DNA from: Myxococcales bacterium
GTDB taxonomy: Bacteria > Myxococcota_A > Polyangia > Polyangiales > Polyangiaceae
Assembly (NCBI GenBank): GCA_016703425.1
Contig: JADJCA010000007.1
Span: 496,001-560,000, forward strand
Length of the DNA stretch: 64,000 nucleotides
Direction: 5' to 3'
A program made the translations under genes and the position numbers. Each line of letters starts with the position of its first letter. Position 1 is the first letter of the stretch. The notes below the pieces were generated by a model that worked only from the letters and a program-made list of their open reading frames with translations, made no database searches and was not told where the DNA came from. Shown in pieces: positions 1 through 8,317 of the stretch.

Positions 1-1
1 G

Positions 2-874
2 ACAATCCTTGCAGTTCTGGCGTCGGCGAGCCTCGCAGCTTGCGGAACCACCAGCCCCGAAACCTCCGTCGACGAAGCCTCGGAGCTCGCCTCGGCGACG
101 CTGTCCTTTCCGTTTCCCGACGGACGGGGGTGCGTGAGCGCCCCCCAAGGCGGGACACACTTCCGTGTTCATGCCGTCAGCGCGAGCCACGTAGAGCTGC
201 AGGTCTACGACGCGTCGACCGGCGCGCTGGTGCGCACGTCGACGTTCTCAGCGAGCCGGGTGGGAGACGTGATTCGCCTGGGCACGTTCTCATCGACGGT
301 CACGGACGCTAGCTACGCGGAGATTCGCCGCGAGGTCTCGCAAGGCCGCACGAGGACGATCCTCACGCTGTCACGCTTTGGCGAGCCATCACGCGAAGTG
401 GAAGTCACCTGTGACGTCGACGCAGGCCTCGAGAAGATTGTGAACGCGAAACGCCTCGAGTTCGCGACCGCGCCGGACATCGTGTCGGAAAGCACTACCT
501 TCGGCGAACTGCGACCCTCCACTTGCACGGCACCGACTGCGCTGTCGCGCGGTCCCTTCGCTGGGACGCGCGTGCGCATCGCCATCACCGAAGCCGCAAA
601 CCGCGGGCAAGCTCAACCGACCTACAAGGCGCGCGTCGAGTTTGTCGACCCGGCTGCGCACTGGGTGATGGGCTACTACAGCGCGGACGTGGCCCGGAAG
701 ACCACGGGCGAGGGCTACGAGCTACGTAACAGCTACAACTCCGTGGTCCTCGCGAACATCTCGGTCGGCGGCGGACCTCCACGCAACGCGCTCACGCTCC
801 GCGCCGAGGACCCGACGCTGAAAGACATGCTCGGCGGCGAGGTTGCGATCGGCTGCGAGATCGTGGGCCCATGA
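2..874 (+). CDS. Lipoprotein of unknown function, 5' end cut by the window
   Basis: Open from the first bases of the window, so the true start lies upstream. The first residues form the end of a signal peptide with a lipobox (SLAAC, cysteine near base 43), which predicts lipidation and an envelope location. After the cysteine comes a short Ser/Glu-rich linker, then about 250 residues predicted mostly beta with a few cysteines. I recognise no family. The stop overlaps the ATG of the downstream Fic gene (ATGA), so the two are probably co-translated. A GTG at 134 could be taken for the start, but the upstream signal sequence in the same frame makes that unlikely. Confidence 0.7.
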   Translation, partial: TILAVLASASLAACGTTSPETSVDEASELASATLSFPFPDGRGCVSAPQGGTHFRVHAVSASHVELQVYDASTGALVRTSTFSASRVGDVIRLGTFSSTVTDASYAEIRREVSQGRTRTILTLSRFGEPSREVEVTCDVDAGLEKIVNAKRLEFATAPDIVSESTTFGELRPSTCTAPTALSRGPFAGTRVRIAITEAANRGQAQPTYKARVEFVDPAAHWVMGYYSADVARKTTGEGYELRNSYNSVVLANISVGGGPPRNALTLRAEDPTLKDMLGGEVAIGCEIVGP

Positions 875-1608
875 CGCCGCTCGCGCGTCGCTTGCTGGAG
901 CTGCTTGCCCGCGAGCCGACGCGCGCGGAGGTGGAGGAGCTCAACGAGAGCTTCTCCGAGCTCGCCGCCGCGGAGGGATTGGTCCAGCGGTTAACGGTGC
1001 GCCCCGAAGCGGTCGCCGGGGTGACGCGGGCGCGCATCGTCGCGTCGGCGACACTCTCCGGCGAGAGCGGCGCCACCTCGCCGGTCATCGAGCAGGCGCG
1101 CGCGGCGTGGCTCGCCGCCAACGCAAAGGTCGTCGCCGCGATTGCGGAGGAAACCGCGATCTCACTCGAATCGGTGTCACGCCTCAACGCCACCGTCTTG
1201 GGTGAGCCGGGTCCGTCGTCCTTGCGGCGGACCGCGACCTTCCTAGACCAAGAAGCGTGCGTCGTTCCGGCGGACATCCCCGCGATGCTGGAGCGGATGC
1301 TGCCCGCGGTCGACGTGCGCGTGCGGCAGCGCGGGGCCATATGGGGCGCCGCGCTTCTCTACCAGTGGCTCGTTTCCGTGCACCCCTTCGAAGACGGCAA
1401 CGGTCGCACGGCACGGCTCGCCGCCGACTGGCTCCTCGGAGAGCACGGACACTTGCCTATGGGCTTCGGGGCGCCCGGCGACACGTTCGTGGCGCTTCAC
1501 GCGTCGCTAAGGGAGAACCCCACGCCGGGTCACGCGGCCCGCGTGGTAGCGCGCGCCGTGCTTCGGTCGACGCGCTTGCTGGCCAGCGCATGTGAGTCGG
1601 CGGCGTGA
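871..1608 (+). CDS. Fic family protein (probable AMP-transferase fold)
   Basis: A 245-residue protein with the Fic core motif HPFEDGNGRTAR starting at about residue 171. The motif matches HxFx(D/E)GNGRxxR, where the histidine is catalytic and the GNGR loop binds the nucleotide diphosphate. Fic enzymes usually transfer AMP to a hydroxyl side chain of a target protein. The N-terminal 100 residues are helical, as in standalone Fic proteins. I could not find a clear S/TxxxE(G/N) inhibitory motif, and no small antitoxin-like partner gene is adjacent. The ATG overlaps the stop of the upstream lipoprotein gene, an unusual partner. The target is unknown. Confidence 0.85.
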   Translation: MTPLARRLLELLAREPTRAEVEELNESFSELAAAEGLVQRLTVRPEAVAGVTRARIVASATLSGESGATSPVIEQARAAWLAANAKVVAAIAEETAISLESVSRLNATVLGEPGPSSLRRTATFLDQEACVVPADIPAMLERMLPAVDVRVRQRGAIWGAALLYQWLVSVHPFEDGNGRTARLAADWLLGEHGHLPMGFGAPGDTFVALHASLRENPTPGHAARVVARAVLRSTRLLASACESAA

Positions 1609-1660
1609 GGCGGAGGAGACCTCGTCTCACGCAAGCCATGGTGGGCCGACGGCGCCGCCG

Positions 1661-2521
1661 CTACTTCTTCGCGAGCAGCGCCTCGAGCTCCGCGACCCGC
1701 GCCCTCGCAGCCACCTCGCCCGCTTTGGCGGCAGCCTCGCTCGCTTTGGCGGCAGCCTCGCTCGCCTTGGCAGAAGCCTCGCTCGCCTTGGCAGTCGCTT
1801 CGCTCGCTTTGGCAGAAGCCTCGTTTGCTTTGGCGACTGCCTCATTCGCGCGCGCCGCTTCGGCCACCTCGGAGGGGAGCGGCACGAGCACGCCATCTTG
1901 CAAGAGGCGCAGCGCCACGGGCCAGCGCTCCGCCGGCGCTACGATCCACTCGAACACGCACCCGAACGCTTCCGACAGCGTGATGCACGGCGTTCGCTCC
2001 GCCTCCACGACGCGCTCGACGAAGTCACCCTCGACGCGATCCCACACGCGAATGCGCGAGCCCGCTGGCGCGTCGACGTCAAAGCAGACGAATTCGTCGA
2101 CGCCCATCGCCTCGTAGGCTTCGCGCTTCTCCGTCAGCGTCCATCGCTCGCGCGTATCCGAGAGCGACAGCACCTCGACGGTGAGCTCCGGCACGCCAAG
2201 CTCCCAGGTCTTCCACGAGCCGTGCTCGAACATCTCGGCCTGCGGCAGGCCAAGCTTCACGGCTGCGTCCGGCGCACGGCGACCGCGATCGTCGTTCAGC
2301 GTCGCGTTCCAGTAGACGAACATGTCCGCCGAGACGGCGTTCGCCTCGCCGCAAAGCGCTCGCAAGAGCAGCTTCAAGAACATGCACAAATCTTCGTGCC
2401 GAGGGTGCTGGCCCAAGTGCTCCTCCTCCGGCTCTGATTCCGGAAAATGAAGCGGCCGCACGGGGCGCACGTGCCTGAGTTCGGTGACGACCTTGGTCGC
2501 GGGATTCGGCGACGACGCCAT
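1661..2521 (-). CDS. Uma2-family (DUF820) PD-(D/E)XK nuclease-like protein with a heptad-repeat tail
   Basis: 286 residues from the ATG at 2521; the frame is open further upstream but that part is compositionally odd and would overlap the divergent neighbour. The middle has the Uma2 signature: APDAAVKL supplies the aspartate, PELTVEVLS the glutamate, and EKREAYEAMGVDEF the lysine and the usual GVxEF ending, a PD-(D/E)XK active-site arrangement. The last 80 residues are a string of A-K-A-S-E-A-x heptads ending in a short charged helix, predicted to form a coiled coil. Uma2 proteins are abundant in myxobacteria and cyanobacteria and their role is unsettled. Nuclease activity here is inferred from motifs. 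Confidence 0.75.
   Translation of the reverse strand: MASSPNPATKVVTELRHVRPVRPLHFPESEPEEEHLGQHPRHEDLCMFLKLLLRALCGEANAVSADMFVYWNATLNDDRGRRAPDAAVKLGLPQAEMFEHGSWKTWELGVPELTVEVLSLSDTRERWTLTEKREAYEAMGVDEFVCFDVDAPAGSRIRVWDRVEGDFVERVVEAERTPCITLSEAFGCVFEWIVAPAERWPVALRLLQDGVLVPLPSEVAEAARANEAVAKANEASAKASEATAKASEASAKASEAAAKASEAAAKAGEVAARARVAELEALLAKK
1714..1839. repeat. 21-bp tandem repeat, six copies, inside the Uma2-like gene
   Basis: Six consecutive degenerate 21-bp units, each beginning CCTCGCTCGC or a close variant. They encode the seven-residue repeat of the coiled-coil tail of the gene on the minus strand. Because the unit is exactly seven codons, copy-number changes would lengthen or shorten the coil without shifting frame. 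Confidence 0.85.
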
Positions 2522-2687
2522 GCCCGCAAGTGTACCTGGTCTCTCTCGACGTGCCCCGTGCGGTCGCATCACCGGCACTCCCAGCAGGACGCGCGCCACG
2601 ATGCCCGTTGCAGAACCCTTGATGAATCGGGCGAGGCCGCCTGTCCGCGGACACCCTCGGACGTCCAGCGGACGCTCACCGAAGACG

Positions 2688-3068
2688 TTGTATCGAACGT
2701 CCCTGCGGGGCCGAGCCGTCCGCAAGGACAAGCATTTCGAAGAGGACGTTTCGCTCGTCGAAGAGCGTGTCGTGCTCTTCAAGGCGCGCTCCTTTGACGA
2801 AGCGATTCGTCGAGCGGAGGTCGAAGGGCATGCGTACGCCGCGCGGAGGCCGCACGCGAATCGCTACGGGCAGCGCGTTGAGATGACGTTTCTGGAGGCT
2901 TGCGACGCTTTCCGCCTGTTTGAACAGCCGGGCCACGGTCGCGAGGTCTACTCACGAACAGAAGTCATCCGTGAAAAGGTGTCGGACGCAGCGGTTATCG
3001 ACCAACTGCTCGGCGCGGATGAAGATGAGCAAAGCGAAGCGCAACGCGAAATGTTCGTGCCCGGCTAG
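2688..3068 (+). CDS. DUF4288-like small protein
   Basis: About 126 residues if translation begins at the TTG at 2688; ATG codons at 2484 and 2520 in the same frame overlap the divergent Uma2-like gene and encode low-quality sequence. The core VEERVVLFKARSFDEAIRRAE followed by a YA motif matches the DUF4288 pattern, in which an EER strand is followed by a helix with AExEA. The family is small, cytoplasmic and uncharacterised. The C-terminal 40 residues are acidic. The start codon is uncertain. Confidence 0.55.
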   Translation: MYRTSLRGRAVRKDKHFEEDVSLVEERVVLFKARSFDEAIRRAEVEGHAYAARRPHANRYGQRVEMTFLEACDAFRLFEQPGHGREVYSRTEVIREKVSDAAVIDQLLGADEDEQSEAQREMFVPG

Positions 3069-3107
3069 GGCGCGGCGAAGGCAAACGCTGAGCTCGCCTG
3101 GCCCCCC

Positions 3108-5051
3108 CTACTTCTCGAACAGCGCGCCCAGGTCGAGCGCGAAGTTCATGCTCGCGTCCTCTGGGAGGTGCGCGATGAAACGCGCGGTCTTCGGGTCGAA
3201 CCAGCCCACGTCGAAGGACGCGTTGCCGCCCGTGTCGTGCGGGCCGCGGCTGTGCACGGCTTCGAAGGTGGCGACCTTCTTCAGCACGTAGCCGTCTTTG
3301 CCGCGCCGGAGGAGCACGACCTCGCGCTCGCCCATGTGGCGCTTCACCAAGAGCACGTCGGTCTTGCCGGGCGCCACGCACACGACTTGCTCCCACCCGA
3401 CCGCGAGCTTCGCGCTCCGATGCGGCGTGTGCGTCCACGTCTTGCCATCGAAGACGCCGACCTGCTTGTCCGAGAGGCGCACCACGGCGCGCGCGCCGGG
3501 ATCGTAGAACATCGTGAAGGGATCGCTGTCCTTGTAGTCGAGGCTCTCGGGCTTCTCCTTGCCCTTCTTGGCCTTGCTCCACGCTTTGCCGTCGAACACG
3601 AACGTGTCGTCTTTGCGTCCGCGTGACGCCTTCGAGTCGCCCCACACGACGAGGAGCCCGCGCGCCTCGTCGAACGCGAAGAGAGGCCAGCGCACGGCAC
3701 CGAAGTCTTTGCTCTTGGCGCACACCTTCGTCCAACGGAGGCCCGCGCCGCTGTCGTCAGCCGCGTCGGCGCCAGCGTCGTCGCCGTCGAGTCGAAACAC
3801 GGCACCGTCGTTGCTGACGGCGTGCACCTTGTCGTTCCAGCCACACACGGCGATCTGCACCGTGCCTTCGAAGACCTTCTCTGTCGCGCTACCGCCGAGC
3901 GCCGTCGTCCAACGCTGCTTCGCTTCGTCCCACCGCGTCACGGTTCCGCGGGTCGACACGGCGTAGGCCCCGCCGCTCGCCACGACGAAGAAGTTTCGCT
4001 GATCGCCAAGGTCGCTCTTCTCAACGGCGCGACCAAACGCGCGCCAGCCCTTCTTTCCGCGAACGAAGAACCGATGCTCCTTCGTCTTCGTGTGCTGGGG
4101 CCCGAGCATGAGCTCACCGCGCGACACGTCGAAGGCGAGCAGCGCCAACGAGAACTCCTTGGGCGCGCCATCGCCAGCGACGGACGGCACGGCCTTGAAG
4201 CCGCCCTCTTTGCCCTTCATCGCGAAGAGGTGCGCGTCGCCCATGCCGGAGAGCACGACGACGCCGTGCTCCGGGTGGTCACCCACCGAGAAGCCGCCGC
4301 GCCAGCCTGCGAGGTCGTCGGGCAGGCCGCCGACGTCGAGGCGGCTGAGCGTCTTTCCGTCCCACGCCAAGAGCACGAGCACGTCGTCTTCGCGATCGTG
4401 CGCCCAGAACACGACACGCTCGTGTTTCGCGTCGTAGAACGAACCAAAGCCATTCGCCATACGGCTGCCGTCGACTTGTTTGGGCAGCCCGTCGAGCGAT
4501 GCGTCGCGACGCGTCCAGCGCGAGCCATCAAGCTCCCATAGGCCCGCCTCGTTCAAGCACACGGTCACACCGCGACCGATGTCGTAGCCAAACATCGCGG
4601 CACACTTTCGCCAGCTCGTGTCGTCGGCCTTGATGGGCAAGTCGCCGGTCAGAAGCTCGAGCGTCCCCTTCCCTTCGGCGCTCGCTTCTTTGCTGGCGGA
4701 GAGCAGGACGGGAGCCTTGGCTCCGCCTTGAATCACGACGCCGAGAGGACCCGGTGTGTAGTCCCACGACCAGACGACGACGGCCTTCCGCTTCGCGTCC
4801 CACACGGCGCGCCACGGCTGCTCGATGCTGCTGCCCCGCGCGGTCTTCTCCGCGAACGGCTTCCATGCCGCGCCATCCCAGGCCCACGCCGAGCCGCCCT
4901 GGTGATGGTCCGTCGACGGCGCGTAAATGAGCGCCTTGTCCAACGGATGGTAAACGAGGCCGTAGTTGCCGGGCGTGACGGGCTCGGTCGGAAGCGGGGC
5001 CTCTTGCGAGGTCGTTTCAGTGAGGGGTCGGAAGACGAGCGCGGTGGTCAC
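3108..5051 (-). CDS. Kelch/galactose-oxidase-like beta-propeller protein
   Basis: 647 residues from a GTG at 5051 that overlaps the stop of the upstream ankyrin gene (GTGA). It carries repeated blades in which a WDG-type strand is followed by a stretch like DAKRKAVVVWSWD or DEARGLLVVWGD, typical of kelch-like propellers; I count about seven to eight weakly conserved repeats. There is no signal peptide or membrane segment, so it is probably cytoplasmic. Propellers of this type usually bind proteins. The coupling with an ankyrin protein suggests a shared binding role (inference). An upstream extension of the frame to 5402 lies over the ankyrin gene and is rejected. Confidence 0.7.
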   Translation of the reverse strand: MTTALVFRPLTETTSQEAPLPTEPVTPGNYGLVYHPLDKALIYAPSTDHHQGGSAWAWDGAAWKPFAEKTARGSSIEQPWRAVWDAKRKAVVVWSWDYTPGPLGVVIQGGAKAPVLLSASKEASAEGKGTLELLTGDLPIKADDTSWRKCAAMFGYDIGRGVTVCLNEAGLWELDGSRWTRRDASLDGLPKQVDGSRMANGFGSFYDAKHERVVFWAHDREDDVLVLLAWDGKTLSRLDVGGLPDDLAGWRGGFSVGDHPEHGVVVLSGMGDAHLFAMKGKEGGFKAVPSVAGDGAPKEFSLALLAFDVSRGELMLGPQHTKTKEHRFFVRGKKGWRAFGRAVEKSDLGDQRNFFVVASGGAYAVSTRGTVTRWDEAKQRWTTALGGSATEKVFEGTVQIAVCGWNDKVHAVSNDGAVFRLDGDDAGADAADDSGAGLRWTKVCAKSKDFGAVRWPLFAFDEARGLLVVWGDSKASRGRKDDTFVFDGKAWSKAKKGKEKPESLDYKDSDPFTMFYDPGARAVVRLSDKQVGVFDGKTWTHTPHRSAKLAVGWEQVVCVAPGKTDVLLVKRHMGEREVVLLRRGKDGYVLKKVATFEAVHSRGPHDTGGNASFDVGWFDPKTARFIAHLPEDASMNFALDLGALFEK

Positions 5052-5971
5052 TTCGTGGCTCCTTCGAGGATGGAGATGATCTCGGTTTGCTTCAGCGCCT
5101 TGGCTCGGTCGAGGACGGTCTCGCCCTTTTCGTCCTTCAAAGAAGCGTCGGCGCCCTTCTTGAGGAGGTACTTCACGCAGAACGGATTCCAGTGGCTCGC
5201 GGCCTCGAAGAGTGGCGTCCTGCCCGATTCGTTGCGCGCGTTGAGGTCGCATCCCTTGGCCAACAGAAGATCCCAGATGGCGGTGGCGCGTCCGTGCGTG
5301 GTGCTGACGGCGTGGTGCAGCGCCGTCGAGCCATACTTGTTGGCCACAAGCACGGTGCCTCGCTCGAACAGCTCGGTGATGATGGGCAGGTCGTTCGTCC
5401 ACTTGGCGGCCGTGTTGAGCGCGTTGTCGCCGTAACCATCGAGCGCGTTGACGTCGGCGCCCCGCTCGAGGAGCCAGCGCGCCGCCGCGAAGCTCGTCTT
5501 CGTGGCCTCCTTGATGGTGAGCTGCAGCGGCGTCAGCCCGTTCTCCGCGTCGCGCACATCAATCGACGCGCCGTGTTCGAGAAGGAACCCGGCGAGCTCA
5601 AGCTTGGGCCGAAGAACGGCGTCGTGCAGCGGCGCGCGGCCATCGGAGCCACCGCAGGCGTTCACGTCGGCGCCGCGCTTGAGGAGCAAGGCCGCGATGT
5701 CCAGGTCCGGAAACGTCGTCGCCACGAGGTGCAGCGCGGTGGCGCCCTTCTTGTCGGTCACCTTCGCGTCGGCGCCCGCGTCGAGGAGGGCCTTCGCCAT
5801 CGTCTTCGACTTCCACTGAAGCGCCATGTGGAGCGCCGCGTGGCCGCCGGGCTTGATGGCGCTCGGGTTGGCGCCGGCCGCGAGCGCCGCCTTGAGGCCT
5901 TTCGGATCTTTCGCTTCAACGGCCGCGAGGAGCGCCGCGTCGTGTTCCGTTGCGATTGCCATGCGCGGCAT
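5048..5971 (-). CDS. Ankyrin repeat protein
   Basis: 307 residues made almost entirely of ankyrin repeats, about eight, with recurring cores such as GHAALHMAL, GATALHLVA, GRAPLHDAV and GRTPLFEA spaced about 33 residues apart and each preceded by an AGAD or RGAD turn. Ankyrin arrays mediate protein-protein contacts. No signal peptide or enzyme domain is present. The ATG at 5971 is chosen because GGAAAGG-like bases lie about nine bases upstream; ATG 5962 is an alternative. It sits 82 bases after panE and overlaps the next propeller gene by four bases, so the three are probably one transcript. Confidence 0.85.
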   Translation of the reverse strand: MPRMAIATEHDAALLAAVEAKDPKGLKAALAAGANPSAIKPGGHAALHMALQWKSKTMAKALLDAGADAKVTDKKGATALHLVATTFPDLDIAALLLKRGADVNACGGSDGRAPLHDAVLRPKLELAGFLLEHGASIDVRDAENGLTPLQLTIKEATKTSFAAARWLLERGADVNALDGYGDNALNTAAKWTNDLPIITELFERGTVLVANKYGSTALHHAVSTTHGRATAIWDLLLAKGCDLNARNESGRTPLFEAASHWNPFCVKYLLKKGADASLKDEKGETVLDRAKALKQTEIISILEGATK

Positions 5972-6053
5972 CGTCGCCAACCCTTTCCAGGTGCGCAACG
6001 CGCGAAGGTGCGTCGTGCGGATCAGTCCTCAGACAGGCACGGTCCCGATTCCG

Positions 6054-6941
6054 CTACATCCGGCACGCCTTGAGAAGGGTGCTCATCGCGCTTTGGAGCG
6101 GCGTGGGAATTCCGTGGGTGTGTCCCTTTCGGACAACGACGCCGTTGCGGGCGTCCACCTCCGTGCGACGGCCGGCCAAGTGGTCGACCACGAGCGAATT
6201 CATGGCCTCCGGCGAGGAGCGCCGGTACCGCGCGAGCACCTCCTCGATGATCTCGTCGGGAAGCCTCGCCCCCTCGGCGCGCCCCACCGCCACACACTCG
6301 GCGAGCATGCCGCGCATCAAGTCGCCCACGTCCTCGTCGAGCCCTATGCGGGCGGGCTTGGCGACGATGGCCGAGAGAATGCCGATGCTGTTCAAGCAGA
6401 GCTTGCGCCACGCGGCCGTCTTGAAGTCGTCGGTGACCTCGACGCGAAGGGGCGGGCCCTCGAAGAGCGCCTGAAAGGCGCGGCCTCGCGCCGTCGTCGG
6501 AACCACCGCAATGCCGGCCCGGCGAAGGACGATGACGCCAGGGCTCATCTTCGTTGCCGAGAGATCAACGACGACGGGAACGATGCGTTCCCACTCGACG
6601 TAGGGTTCGAAGCGCTCCACATGCTCGACGCCATTCTGAAGAATGGCGACCGACGTCGTTGGCCCCACGAGAGCGCGGAGCCACGGAATCGTGCCTTCGG
6701 CGTCGTAGGTTTTTGCGGCGACGAGCACCCAATCGAAGGGACGCGCGAGACCATCCTCACGGAGCTGAGCGGGATCCGTGAGCACGGGGGCGTTGGCTTT
6801 GAGCGTTCCTTCGGGCGTCTCGACGGAGAGCGCCTTGAAGGGTGTGCGCGCGCACACGACAACGTCGTGCTTCGCGCTCGCGAGCGCGGCGGCAAAGGTC
6901 CCCCCGACGGCGCCGGGCCCCACGACCGCGATGGCACTCAT
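6054..6941 (-). CDS. panE: 2-dehydropantoate 2-reductase (ketopantoate reductase)
   Basis: 295 residues, the usual length. The N-terminal Rossmann fold starts at residue 3 with the dinucleotide loop GPGAVGG. LVAAKTYD carries a conserved lysine region, ILQNGVEH is the family NGxE motif, and WRKLCLNSIG is the helix that places the catalytic lysine at the start of the C-terminal domain. The enzyme reduces ketopantoate to pantoate with NADPH in pantothenate and CoA synthesis. Paralogues with other 2-oxo acid substrates exist, so the exact substrate is inferred. The gene is divergent from the membrane protein at 7029 with an 87-base gap. Confidence 0.85.
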   Translation of the reverse strand: MSAIAVVGPGAVGGTFAAALASAKHDVVVCARTPFKALSVETPEGTLKANAPVLTDPAQLREDGLARPFDWVLVAAKTYDAEGTIPWLRALVGPTTSVAILQNGVEHVERFEPYVEWERIVPVVVDLSATKMSPGVIVLRRAGIAVVPTTARGRAFQALFEGPPLRVEVTDDFKTAAWRKLCLNSIGILSAIVAKPARIGLDEDVGDLMRGMLAECVAVGRAEGARLPDEIIEEVLARYRRSSPEAMNSLVVDHLAGRRTEVDARNGVVVRKGHTHGIPTPLQSAMSTLLKACRM

Positions 6942-7028
6942 GACCGCTTGGCTACCACAGGACGCTTCCCAATCTGGGAATCGTCTTCGTCCCACGCCGG
7001 CTCCATCCTCTCGCCCGGAGGTAACGCA

Positions 7029-7445
7029 ATGGAACGTGCACGTCGCTTCGCAAGCGTGGGTGGTTGGCTCTATGTGGCGTCGGGGCTGGCGCTTGTCGCC
7101 CTTTCCTTCGCGCCCCCGTGGCTCGGCGCGCTCACGCGGCTGGCGGTCCCCGAGGCGGCCGCGCCCGACCGCGCGCTTGCCTTGTACGCGGGCGTGGCCG
7201 GCGGTCTGACCGTCGGGTTGGGTGTGGCCGTCGTGGCGGCGGTCCGTGAGGCGCACACCAGCGGCGTGGCCTGCGTCGCCCAGGGTGTTTTCGCATGGTT
7301 CGTCGTCGATACGCTGGCCTCGCTCGGTCATGGATCATGGCAGAACGCCATCGGCAACACGGCCTTCTTGCTCCTCGCCGCGCCCTTGTGGTCGCTCCGT
7401 CGGGCGAGCGCCAAGGAAGGGCGATACGCTGCACCGGCTCGATGA
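7029..7445 (+). CDS. Small four-helix membrane protein
   Basis: 138 residues with four predicted transmembrane helices, for instance around residues 10-30, 47-70, 78-98 and 105-125, and short polar loops. No family is recognised with confidence; it resembles small DUF-type integral membrane proteins often found near MmyB regulators. The ATG has a strong ribosome-binding site, GGAGGT, about six bases upstream. The stop overlaps the next start (ATGA), so it is translationally coupled to the regulator. Confidence 0.75.
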   Translation: MERARRFASVGGWLYVASGLALVALSFAPPWLGALTRLAVPEAAAPDRALALYAGVAGGLTVGLGVAVVAAVREAHTSGVACVAQGVFAWFVVDTLASLGHGSWQNAIGNTAFLLLAAPLWSLRRASAKEGRYAAPAR

Positions 7446-8215
7446 GCCCCGTTCGTCCCCAGAGTCCGTTCGGTGTTGAGCTAAGACACTGGCGCGAACG
7501 GCGCGGGGTCAGCCAGCTTCGGCTCGCGAGCAGCGCGGCCATGTCGCCGCGCTACGTATCGTTCGTCGAAACGGGCCGTGCGCGCCCCAGTCGCGCGGTC
7601 GTCGAGCGACTGGCAGACGCTCTCGACGTTCCGCTGCGCGAGCGCAACCGACTCCTGGTTGCTGCAGGCTTCGCACCGGCCTACCCGGAGGTCGCGCTCG
7701 ACGCGGACGCTCTCGCCACGTTCCGGCACGTCGTCGAATCGCTGCTCGAGAAGCAGGAGCCTTACCCAGCGTTGGTGCTCGATGGGGCCTATCGATTGGT
7801 TCTTGCCAACGGCGCGGCGAGGCGCCTCTTGCCGGAGCTGGACACGATGGACTGGATTGACGCCGCCTTCGCGCCCACGAGTCCGCTCCGCGCGGCCGTC
7901 GAAAACTTCGCCGAGGTCGCGTGGCACGCCGCCGACACGCTGCGCCGGGAGTCGAACCCGCCCCAGGATTGCCTTCTGCGACTCGAACGGCACCTTGAGG
8001 GCATCGCTCGTCCGGCAGCCGCGGACCTTACGACCGAGCACGTGCTCTGCCCGCGCTTTCGCTTCGGCGACCGAGTGGTTCGCACGTTTACCGCCATCGC
8101 GCGCTTCGGGACCGCCAGGAACGTCACTCTCGACGAGCTGCGGGTGGAGCTGTTCTTTCCCGCTGACGAAGACAGCGCGCGTTTCTTCCGCGAGCTCGCG
8201 GGCGCCGAGAAGTAG
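7442..8215 (+). CDS. XRE-type transcriptional regulator with MmyB-like ligand-binding domain
   Basis: 257 residues. Residues 10-65 are a Cro/C1 helix-turn-helix (FGVELRHWRERRGVSQ, then SPRYVSFVETGRARPSR in the recognition region). The remainder matches the MmyB-like ligand-binding domain, a PAS-like fold, with EPYPALVLDGAYRLVLAN near residue 100 and an FxRFGTARNVTLDELRVE stretch near the end. Such regulators usually control a neighbouring oxidoreductase gene. Here the partner is probably the NmrA-family gene 102 bases downstream and the coupled membrane protein upstream. The ligand is unknown. Confidence 0.85.
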   Translation: MSPVRPQSPFGVELRHWRERRGVSQLRLASSAAMSPRYVSFVETGRARPSRAVVERLADALDVPLRERNRLLVAAGFAPAYPEVALDADALATFRHVVESLLEKQEPYPALVLDGAYRLVLANGAARRLLPELDTMDWIDAAFAPTSPLRAAVENFAEVAWHAADTLRRESNPPQDCLLRLERHLEGIARPAAADLTTEHVLCPRFRFGDRVVRTFTAIARFGTARNVTLDELRVELFFPADEDSARFFRELAGAEK

Positions 8216-8317
8216 CGACCTACGGCGGCGGAACTCGCGCCGCCGAGATCCGTTGACCTGGCGGCCTTTGTCCCGTCCAATCCTTCCCCTTTCGAGCATT
8301 CCGTAGGAGGAAGACAC

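Noticed and set aside
871..3068. Fic, Uma2-like and DUF4288-like genes as a defence island
   Set aside because: They are on different strands without shared regulation and no recognised defence genes are present.
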